Part shown: piece after piece, positions 1-5,025 of the stretch
How the letters are laid out: the number at the start of each line of letters is the position of its first letter
Position numbering within the stretch: position 1 is the stretch's first letter
Origin: JAGBWK01 sp964490275
Lineage (GTDB): Bacteria > Bacteroidota > Bacteroidia > Bacteroidales > Muribaculaceae
NCBI GenBank assembly: GCA_964490275.1
Contig: CAZBBL010000141.1
Coordinates: 1 to 5,025 of the forward strand
Direction: 5' to 3'
Length of the DNA stretch: 5,025 nucleotides
The notes under the pieces: model-generated
Seen by the model: the letters and a program-made list of their open reading frames with translations, nothing else
Databases searched by the model: none
What the model was told of the DNA's origin: nothing
Made by a program: the position numbers and the translations under genes

Positions 1-16
1 AGCCAAAAAAAAATCG

Positions 17-24
17 TATTTTTG
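17..24 (+). promoter_or_regulatory. Bacteroidota -7 promoter box (TAnnTTTG) for the first gene
   Basis: The octamer TATTTTTG matches the Bacteroidota sigma-70 (sigma-ABfr) -7 consensus TAnnTTTG exactly and is followed by C, as is common. It sits 40 nt upstream of the chosen ATG at 65, so transcription would start at roughly 29-32 and leave a leader of about 35 nt. The matching -33 element (TTTG-like, about 20 nt further upstream) would fall before the window, so only half of the promoter can be checked. The position, just ahead of the first gene of a compact gene run, supports the call. Confidence 0.7.
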
Positions 25-43
25 CAGAATATTTACAGTTTGA

Positions 44-59
44 TATACAAATTTGTATA
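44..59. promoter_or_regulatory. Perfect 16-bp palindrome in the leader, candidate operator
   Basis: TATACAAATTTGTATA is identical to its own reverse complement, with half-sites TATACAAA and TTTGTATA. It lies between the predicted transcription start (about 30) and the ATG at 65, ending 5 nt before that codon. Perfect symmetry and this position suit a dimeric regulator acting as a roadblock, or an RNA hairpin (TATACA stem, AATT loop) over the ribosome-binding region. A Crp/Fnr dimer encoded four genes downstream is one possible ligand, but this is inference. AT-rich DNA makes chance palindromes more likely than average. Confidence 0.4.
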
Positions 60-64
60 AAACT

Positions 65-1396
65 ATGGTAATGGCAAAAAAATACTCAACTATATTGGCG
101 TTTCTGCTTCTGTTAGTAGTGGCTTCAGCCGCCTCTGCGCAAAATAAAAAACGCTACAAATTTGTCAATGGCGAGTGGGTGGAGATAGTGCAACGCCCCG
201 CTGCGCCACAAAAGCTCGAAGCCGACACCACGCTCGACGTCAGCAGCCAAGTGTTCCCCCCATATTTCTATACTCCGGCCGTCTTCGACAGCTACGATAT
301 CCACGTCGAACCGCCCAAAATCTCTACATTTGGCCGAGGCGACTCTATCATGCGTTGGGTCAACGACCGCGTAGCCCTCGACAACCGTATGCGCTACACA
401 CGTCAACGTTTCATGGTCGACCACCCCGGCGACGTGCGCTACAATATCAACGACCTGCCCGAAGCCCCCAAACGCTATCGCGCTTATGTCGACCCGGCCA
501 CGGCACGCATCAACGTTGAGGAAATCAGCGTCGACAAAAAAGATGTGGTCAACGACGTCAAACCCCTCGAAGTGAAACGCAAAAACTGGATTCACGACTT
601 CACCGGCTTAGTGCAATTCTCTCAAGCCTACAACTCTCCCAACTGGTATCAAGGTGGCAACAACAACCTCAATGCCATCGTCAACGGCGTCTACAACGTG
701 AAGCTCAACCAGACATTCCACCCCAATCTGCTCTTCGAAAACACTATCCAATACAAGCTCGCTATGAACAGCGCCCCCGACGACTCGCTGCGCAACTACA
801 GCATCTCTGAAGACCTGCTGCAAATCAATAGCAAGTTTGGTATCAAGGCCCGCAAAAGTTGGTACTACTCGGCAACTCTCCAATTTAAAACCCAGTTGCT
901 CAACAACTATAAGAAAAACACCCGCGATATGCAGGCCTCGTTTCTCTCCCCGGGCGAGTTGAACATCGGTCTTGGTATGACCTACTCCTACGAAAACCCA
1001 AAGAAAAACTTTACAGTCAACGCCTCGTTGGCCCCGTTGTCTTACAACCTCAAAACCTGTATCAACAACAAAATCGACGAGACTACAATGAGCATCAAGG
1101 CCGGTCGCAATATCGCCAACCAATTCGGTTCAAACATCGACTGCAAAATGGTCTGGCAGATTGCCTACAACATAAAACTTACGTCGACGCTCACCGCCTT
1201 CACCGACTATTCCTACATCCAAGGCGACTGGGAAAACACCCTCGCTTTCACTATCAACCGCTTCCTCTCAACTCAAATCTATGTCCATCTGCGCTACGAC
1301 TCTACTACGGCTCGCGCCGACGACAGCGCTTGGCATAAATGGCAGCTCAAAGAGGTGCTCAGCTTCGGATTCTCTTACACTATCGGTACGGTATGA
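65..1396 (+). CDS. DUF3078 family outer-membrane beta-barrel protein
   Basis: This 443-residue protein is exported and probably forms an outer-membrane beta-barrel; its molecular role is unknown. Residues 1-25 form a signal peptide with a basic start, a Leu/Val-rich core and an Ala-Ser-Ala end before Gln26. Residues about 30-170 are a polar N-terminal part containing an NGEW motif. From about 175 onward there are repeated amphipathic strands rich in Tyr, Asn and Thr, including NSPNWYQGGNNN (residues 190-201). That Asn-Trp-Tyr-x-Gly-Gly-x-Asn signature, and a barrel end resembling LKEVLSFGFSYTIG, are typical of Bacteroidota DUF3078 proteins as I recall them. ATG 65 was chosen because it leaves a leader after the -7 box. 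ATG 71 gives almost the same signal peptide, while TTG at 53 would lie inside the palindrome. The stop overlaps the next start as ATGA, suggesting translational coupling. Confidence 0.9.
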   Translation: MVMAKKYSTILAFLLLLVVASAASAQNKKRYKFVNGEWVEIVQRPAAPQKLEADTTLDVSSQVFPPYFYTPAVFDSYDIHVEPPKISTFGRGDSIMRWVNDRVALDNRMRYTRQRFMVDHPGDVRYNINDLPEAPKRYRAYVDPATARINVEEISVDKKDVVNDVKPLEVKRKNWIHDFTGLVQFSQAYNSPNWYQGGNNNLNAIVNGVYNVKLNQTFHPNLLFENTIQYKLAMNSAPDDSLRNYSISEDLLQINSKFGIKARKSWYYSATLQFKTQLLNNYKKNTRDMQASFLSPGELNIGLGMTYSYENPKKNFTVNASLAPLSYNLKTCINNKIDETTMSIKAGRNIANQFGSNIDCKMVWQIAYNIKLTSTLTAFTDYSYIQGDWENTLAFTINRFLSTQIYVHLRYDSTTARADDSAWHKWQLKEVLSFGFSYTIGTV

Positions 1397-1983
1397 TAAC
1401 GCTGTTGGCTCGTCGACTTTTATTGCTGACGTTGCTGCCATTGGCCGCGACGCTTTCCGCTCAGAGAGCCGACGACTACGACCTCGCCGTAGCCTCGCGC
1501 ATCGACAACATCGACTATGATACGCTTTCAGCACGCTTCGCTTCTACCTCAGTCGCCGATATCGAAGGCCTTTGGGAGCTGACCGATGTCGACGGCACTA
1601 TCGCCATTATCGCCGACAGCGACAACCCTCGCCTCTACAATATCGTAGCCGTCGACCTTACCGACCGTTCGCTCCTCCCCGGCACCGTCATCGGCCACGC
1701 TTCGCTGACCGCCAAGCAGGACATTTATCGCGCCGATATGCTCACCGACGTCAACAAATCGGGTTATCGCCGGTCGGCCCAGTTTACACTCAATCTCGAC
1801 AACAAAACCGGTGCACTGTCGTTCGTGCCCGTCAAAAAAGGCTATCGACTGCAACCCTGGAAGTTGATGCCATATATGTTTCGCAACGTCATCAAGCGCG
1901 TCGACAATACCCGCAAAGACCTTAGCGGCGCCCTGCGTCGCTACCCCAATCGTAGTCAGCGCCTCTCAATCCGCAACCTATGA
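1393..1983 (+). CDS. Exported protein of unknown function (196 aa)
   Basis: I do not recognise a named family. The 196-residue product begins with a clear signal peptide (residues 1-23: Arg-Arg, a Leu-rich core, then LSA before Gln24), so it should act in the periplasm or on the envelope. There is no lipobox Cys. Residues about 57-155 look like an all-beta domain: a Gly-Leu-Trp-Glu-Leu strand (59-63), DGTIAII (67-73), a PGTVIGHAS turn (96-104) and alternating hydrophobic strands up to about 150. This loosely recalls a lipocalin-like sheet, which is inference. The tail (160-196) is basic, with many Arg and Lys residues. The start at ATG 1393 overlaps the preceding stop (ATGA) and places the signal peptide at the N-terminus. 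An in-frame ATG at 1339 would bury that signal behind 18 residues encoded inside the previous gene. The stop overlaps the next start as ATGA. Confidence 0.85.
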   Translation: MITLLARRLLLLTLLPLAATLSAQRADDYDLAVASRIDNIDYDTLSARFASTSVADIEGLWELTDVDGTIAIIADSDNPRLYNIVAVDLTDRSLLPGTVIGHASLTAKQDIYRADMLTDVNKSGYRRSAQFTLNLDNKTGALSFVPVKKGYRLQPWKLMPYMFRNVIKRVDNTRKDLSGALRRYPNRSQRLSIRNL

Positions 1984-2474
1984 AGCCGCTATCAGCCATA
2001 TTGACCATATCAGCGCTATTGTTGGCGAGCATGGCAGTCGATGCCAAAAAGGTGAAAACCACCCATCGGCAATCCTCCTCTAAACGCCAAGCCACCGCTG
2101 TCGTCATAGCCCAAGATACAATCTGCGGCCCCGACATCGACGTAGCTCTCTCAGGCTATGAAAAGCCCTTGCGAGCCAATCGCGAATCGGTGTTCATCAC
2201 CAACAACACCGCGCGCGACATCATCGCCATAGCGCTTACTACAGTCTACTACGACACCTCCGACCGCGCCATCCACAGCTCCACACGCCATATCAATGTC
2301 GATGCTCCCGCCGGCTCTACACGTCGCCTCTACTATCCCTCATGGGACTCTCAACATACCTTCTACTACATAGGCTCTCAGAAACCCCAACGCGCCTTGG
2401 CAACCCCCTACGACGTGCGCCAGCGTGTCGATACAATCTTCGTAACTCCCTTAGCCGATGCCCCATCCTATTGA
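1980..2474 (+). CDS. Exported protein of unknown function with an Ig-like/FxLYD-type domain (164 aa)
   Basis: No named family can be assigned with certainty. Residues 1-22 form a signal peptide (Lys3, a Leu/Ala core, AVDA end), followed by a Lys/Arg/Ser-rich linker to about residue 40. Residues about 50-155 form one compact domain with the strands DIDVALSGYEKPLRA, ESVFITNNTARDI, IALTTVYYDTSDR and STRRLYYPSWDSQ, then HTFYYIGS. The succession of a 'neutral' strand, a tyrosine-rich YYDTSDR turn and a strand with an Ala-Gly-Ser-Thr-Arg turn resembles small Ig-like domains of the FxLYD kind, which is a fold-level inference. The SWDxQxxFYY stretch (121-130) looks like a family signature from similar Bacteroidales hypothetical proteins as I recall them. 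The start ATG is embedded in the previous stop (ATGA), and the end overlaps the regulator gene by 17 nt, so translation of all three is probably linked. Confidence 0.85.
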   Translation: MKPLSAILTISALLLASMAVDAKKVKTTHRQSSSKRQATAVVIAQDTICGPDIDVALSGYEKPLRANRESVFITNNTARDIIAIALTTVYYDTSDRAIHSSTRHINVDAPAGSTRRLYYPSWDSQHTFYYIGSQKPQRALATPYDVRQRVDTIFVTPLADAPSY

Positions 2475-3063
2475 AGTAATATCGCGTTTCACCAAAATGA
2501 CCCCGGCGCTTGAGCAGTCGCTGCGCTCGCTGATGGTCGAACACGAGTTTCGCCGTGGCGATAAGCTCTCAGGCTCGTCGCTGCTTACTTCTCATGGATT
2601 CTACATCCAAAATGGCTCGGCACGAGTGTATATCGTCAAAGGTGGCAAAGAGCATACAGTCTCCTTCTCATTCGACGACAACTTTATCGTAGTGTCTCGT
2701 CGCAGCGTCGAAGCCGGCGACGACACCCTCGCCATCGAATTTCTCGAGCAAACCCACGTATTGATGCTCTCTCACAGTAAGATACGCGAGATGCTCGACA
2801 AAAGCAAGCGCGTCAACGTCCGCGAAGCTACCCTCTTTCATTGCGCCGCCCTTCAAGAGTATGCCTCGGTCTTGGAAGAGCGTATCACCGTGTTGCAATA
2901 CTACTCTGCCCGCGAACGCTATCGCTGGGCCTTGGAACGCTATCCACGCCTTACAGAGTGCGCTACCGTCACCCAGATAGCCTCATTCCTCGGCCTGACA
3001 AAAGAGACGCTCTATCGCATCCGCTCCGACAACTATATCGCTTCGGCGAAACAACATAAATAA
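2458..3063 (+). CDS. Crp/Fnr family transcriptional regulator
   Basis: This 201-residue protein is a cytoplasmic DNA-binding regulator with the Crp/Fnr layout. Residues about 5-115 form a cyclic-nucleotide-binding-type beta-roll (FRRGDKL at 31-37, GFYIQNGSARVYI at 47-59). A dimerisation helix follows at about 120-150, and a C-terminal winged helix-turn-helix whose recognition part is TVTQIASFLGLTKETLYRIR (170-189), a classic HTH_Crp motif. The expected phosphate-binding cassette of CRP (Gly-Glu ... Arg-Ser/Thr) is absent from the equivalent stretch (about 74-95), and there is no N-terminal Cys cluster for an Fnr iron-sulfur centre. The ligand, if any, is therefore unknown. Such degenerate effector domains are common among Bacteroidota members. 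The start at 2458 overlaps the previous gene by 17 nt and restores the usual N-terminal helix (IEVISRFTKMTP); the in-frame ATG at 2497 would cut it off. The acid phosphatase gene follows after 11 nt. Confidence 0.93.
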   Translation: MPHPIEVISRFTKMTPALEQSLRSLMVEHEFRRGDKLSGSSLLTSHGFYIQNGSARVYIVKGGKEHTVSFSFDDNFIVVSRRSVEAGDDTLAIEFLEQTHVLMLSHSKIREMLDKSKRVNVREATLFHCAALQEYASVLEERITVLQYYSARERYRWALERYPRLTECATVTQIASFLGLTKETLYRIRSDNYIASAKQHK

Positions 3064-3074
3064 TCTTTCGCTCA

Positions 3075-3842
3075 ATGAAGATATCCCATATTTTTGCAGC
3101 CATGCTCTGTTGCTTATGGTTGCAACCCATCTCGGCGCAACAGCCTTCACGAGGCCATGCCACCGACCCCGACCACTACTTCCTCGAAATCGACGACGTA
3201 GCCGACAGTCGGCAGCTATTGCCTCCACCACCCGACACCCTCTCTGTGCGCTATCAATACGATGTAGAGCGCTACTATTGGGGCAAATCGCTGCGCGACA
3301 CCCCGCGAGGGGCCATCGCCGTTGAGGATGCTCGCGTAAGTGGCGACGGCGTGCCGCGAGCCTTCTCCGAGGCCTTCGGCTTTGAAATATCGCCGGCCAC
3401 AACCCCCGAAACCTATCGCCTCGTCATCGGCATGCGCGAAGATGCCGGCGACCTGGCCACCCGCTCAGCCAAAGACTATTACAACCGTCAACGCCCGTTT
3501 AAGGTGTTTGACCAACCAACTTGCAACCCCGAGCAGCAGCAAGAACTCTCCACCAACGGCTCTTATCCCTCGGGCCATACCGCCATCGGTTGGGCCACAG
3601 CGCTTGTGCTTGCCGAGATCAACCCGGCACGTCAAAACCAGATACTAAGCCGTGGCTATCAGATGGGCGAGAGCCGTGTCATCTGCGGCTACCATTTCCA
3701 AAGCGACGTCGACGCTGCACGCATCGTCGCCTCGGCCCTCGTAGCCCGTCTGCATGCCGACGACGCCTTCTCTGCTCAATTGGCCAAGGCCAAAGCCGAA
3801 ATCAAAGCCCTGTCGGCTGCGCAGGCTGCGCCTAATGAATGA
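3075..3842 (+). CDS. Class A non-specific acid phosphatase (PAP2 superfamily, PhoN/PhoC type)
   Basis: This secreted phosphomonoesterase should release inorganic phosphate from organic phosphoesters in the periplasm. Length (255 aa) matches class A enzymes. Residues 1-21 are a signal peptide ending ISA before Gln22, with no lipobox. The class A N-terminal block is present: LLPPPP (48-53), then YYWGKSLRDTPRG (67-79) and DA at 85-86. FSEAFG (97-102) and EDAGDLATRSAK (122-133) follow. All three PAP2 active-site motifs are intact. KX6RP is Lys133, Arg140, Pro141. PSGH is 165-168 within GSYPSGHT, where His168 is the expected proton donor. SRX5HX3D is Ser200, Arg201, His207, Asp211, where His207 is the expected nucleophile. 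The C-terminal 25 residues are an Ala/Lys-rich helix. The start at 3075 lies 11 nt after the regulator stop and keeps the full signal peptide. PhoN versus PhoC cannot be told from sequence alone, so no symbol is given. Confidence 0.96.
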   Translation: MKISHIFAAMLCCLWLQPISAQQPSRGHATDPDHYFLEIDDVADSRQLLPPPPDTLSVRYQYDVERYYWGKSLRDTPRGAIAVEDARVSGDGVPRAFSEAFGFEISPATTPETYRLVIGMREDAGDLATRSAKDYYNRQRPFKVFDQPTCNPEQQQELSTNGSYPSGHTAIGWATALVLAEINPARQNQILSRGYQMGESRVICGYHFQSDVDAARIVASALVARLHADDAFSAQLAKAKAEIKALSAAQAAPNE

Positions 3843-3855
3843 CCAAATTTTTTAA

Positions 3856-3868
3856 TTTATACTATAAA
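3856..3868. promoter_or_regulatory. AT-rich 13-bp interrupted palindrome before the porin gene
   Basis: TTTATA-C-TATAAA is a perfect 6+1+6 inverted repeat within the 41-nt gap between the phosphatase stop and the porin ATG, ending 15 nt before that ATG. It could be an operator or a leader structure. The gap is very AT-rich, so chance is a serious alternative. The gap shows no TAnnTTTG box, so no independent porin promoter of the standard kind was found here. Confidence 0.2.
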
Positions 3869-3883
3869 CCATCAACTACATCT

Positions 3884-5025
3884 ATGATTAGATTAAGATT
3901 TCTAACCATCGCAATGGCAACGCTGTCGACAGCATCGCTTTTTGCACAATCAACCGAGGCTGAGCAACCCGAAGAACCAAAGTTGTCGGTACAGCCCATC
4001 GGCCGCGCCCTCATCGACGCCGCTATGTACATCACCCCCGACGACCAATTTAAAGATGGCGTAGCGCTCCCCGAAGCTCGCCTTGGTGCCGTAGCCACCT
4101 ATGGCAAATTCAAGGGCAAGGTAGAACTCGGCTATCAGTTTGGCAAAATCGTTGCTAAAGACATCTATGCTCAAGTAGATTTCAACAAGCAGATGTCGCT
4201 GCGCGTCGGTAACTTTATCCACAACTTCGGCCTCCAAAGCGCTACAAGCTCGTCGATGCGCCCTACGTTCGAAACTCCCGTTTCAAACAATATCTTCGAC
4301 ACCGCGCGTCTGCTCGGCGCCATGTATGTCTACAACTCGCCGTCGTTTCTCGGTGCAGGTAGCGTCTATGCCGAAAGCAATGCACTTACCAACACCGCCA
4401 ATTCGCTCGGTGGCACCGGATGGGGCGCCCTTACTCGCTTGGTCGTGCGCAACCATTATAATGGCACCGACGTAGCTCAAATCGGTTGGTCGGGTGGCTT
4501 CGCCTCGCCTCAATACAACTCCGATAGCGACCTCAACCACCATAGCTACTCATTCTCGTCCAACTTCCCCTCGCGCGTCAACGCTATCTCAGCCGTCGGC
4601 ACTACAATCTCCGACGCTCGCACGATGTTTAAGATGTCGCCCGAATTGCTCGTAAGCTACAGCCGCTTCGCCCTCGAATCGCAATATTATTTCATGCAGG
4701 TAAATCGCAAAAACGGCCTCGACGCCTTCAAAGCCTATGGCGCTTACGCTACGTTGCGCACCCTGCTTTGCGGCGCTCACAACTATCCCTACTCGGCTGC
4801 CTCGGCCGGCTTGACTCAGCCCTCGGCCAAGACCCTCGAACTCGTCCTCGGCTACGACTACGTCAACCTCAACTCCGGAGCTATCAAAGGCGGTCGCCTT
4901 AGCGACGTCTCTTGCACACTCAACTGGTATATCAACAAATTCTTCATCTGGCGTCTGCGCTACTCTTATACCCACTCTTGGGAGCGCGCCAACTACGCCG
5001 ACGTCGACCTCGGTATACTCCAAAC
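3884..5025 (+). CDS. Phosphate-selective porin O/P family protein (partial, 3' end beyond window)
   Basis: The reading frame stays open from ATG 3884 to the window end, giving 380 codons plus 2 nt without a stop, so the C-terminus is missing. Residues 1-21 are a signal peptide (basic start, hydrophobic core, LFA before Gln22). The mature part looks like an outer-membrane beta-barrel of the Porin O/P (OprP/OprO) family. It has an N-terminal strand with GRALIDAAMY (40-49), then LPEARLGAVATYG (62-74), KVELGYQFGKIVAKDIYAQV (79-98), LRVGNFIHNFGLQ (106-118) and a Phe-Glu-Thr-Pro loop (129-132). These match the family pattern of a first strand, an RLG strand, a D-x-Y strand and an RVG-x-F strand near a plug-loop region. 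A late strand, TLNWYINKFFIWRLRYSYTH (345-364), is like the family's closing strands, so probably only a few dozen residues are missing. The gene lies 41 nt after a secreted phosphatase, consistent with phosphate uptake. Anion selectivity cannot be verified from sequence; a different porin substrate is possible. Confidence 0.88.
   Translation, partial: MIRLRFLTIAMATLSTASLFAQSTEAEQPEEPKLSVQPIGRALIDAAMYITPDDQFKDGVALPEARLGAVATYGKFKGKVELGYQFGKIVAKDIYAQVDFNKQMSLRVGNFIHNFGLQSATSSSMRPTFETPVSNNIFDTARLLGAMYVYNSPSFLGAGSVYAESNALTNTANSLGGTGWGALTRLVVRNHYNGTDVAQIGWSGGFASPQYNSDSDLNHHSYSFSSNFPSRVNAISAVGTTISDARTMFKMSPELLVSYSRFALESQYYFMQVNRKNGLDAFKAYGAYATLRTLLCGAHNYPYSAASAGLTQPSAKTLELVLGYDYVNLNSGAIKGGRLSDVSCTLNWYINKFFIWRLRYSYTHSWERANYADVDLGILQ

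Noticed and set aside
53..64. Upstream TTG start for the DUF3078 gene
   Set aside because: It would lie within the 16-bp palindrome and add four residues before a signal peptide that is already complete from ATG 65; ATG at 65 or 71 is more plausible.
325..332. TACATTTG matching TAnnTTTG inside the DUF3078 gene
   Set aside because: It is internal to a well-supported coding region with no gene start nearby; a four-to-five-base motif recurs by chance.
608..1123. Long open frame on the - strand opposite the DUF3078 gene
   Set aside because: It lies wholly antisense to a gene with a signal peptide and family motifs. The C-ending codon bias (GAC, GTC, AAC) reads as stop-free Val/Asp-rich frames on the other strand, and the product has no recognisable domain.
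1339..1392. Upstream in-frame ATG extending the 196-aa exported protein
   Set aside because: It would add 18 residues before a good signal peptide and overlap the previous gene extensively; the ATGA overlap start at 1393 is the natural choice.
3064..3074. Search for a separate promoter or Pho-box-like direct repeat before the phosphatase
   Set aside because: The gap is only 11 nt and shows neither a -33/-7 pair nor spaced direct repeats, so no phosphate-specific operator can be claimed.
3340..3835. Overlapping + strand open frames inside the acid phosphatase gene
   Set aside because: They are in other frames of a gene with all catalytic motifs intact; the translations are Arg/Pro-rich and low in structure, typical of shadow frames.
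3845..3858. AAATT-TTTT-AATTT inverted repeat as a terminator
   Set aside because: The stem is only five A-T pairs with no GC, far too weak for an intrinsic terminator, and it is not followed by a uridine tract.
4589..5023. 144-codon open frame on the - strand opposite the porin gene
   Set aside because: Same codon-bias artefact: Val/Glu/Ala-rich with no signal or motif, and fully opposite a convincing porin reading frame.

Overview
The window looks like chromosomal DNA from a member of the Bacteroidota, most likely order Bacteroidales. Three things point there: a Bacteroidota-type -7 promoter box (TAnnTTTG) before the first gene, no Shine-Dalgarno-like purine tracts before the starts, and gene families typical of the group (a DUF3078 outer-membrane protein and a Porin O/P protein). 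Codon use is strongly biased to C-ending codons (GAC, GTC, ATC, CTC, AAC), which fits a moderately GC-rich gut lineage such as Muribaculaceae. That family-level guess is weak.

All six genes lie on the + strand and are tightly packed. A -7 box at 17-24 is followed by a leader carrying a perfect 16-bp palindrome (44-59). Then come a DUF3078 predicted outer-membrane protein (65-1396), an unrecognised exported protein (1393-1983), a second unrecognised exported protein (1980-2474), a Crp/Fnr-family regulator (2458-3063), a class A non-specific acid phosphatase (3075-3842), and a phosphate-selective-porin-type (Porin O/P) protein cut by the window end (3884-5025+). The first two junctions are ATGA overlaps, the third is a 17-nt overlap, the fourth an 11-nt gap and the fifth a 41-nt AT-rich gap. 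No convincing terminator was seen, so one transcript through several or all of the genes is plausible but unproven.

Five of the six products have N-terminal export signals, and the exception is the cytoplasmic regulator. The last two genes suggest phosphate scavenging: a periplasmic phosphatase with every catalytic motif intact, next to an outer-membrane porin of the family that includes OprP/OprO. The Crp/Fnr protein lacks the usual cyclic-nucleotide-binding residues and may respond to another signal. It may also control its own operon through the leader palindrome, which is a hypothesis only.

No RNA gene, mobile element or CRISPR array was seen, and no stretch over 300 bases lacks a gene. 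Overall this is an ordinary envelope and phosphate locus. The parts most worth a second look are the leader palindrome and the two unrecognised exported proteins.
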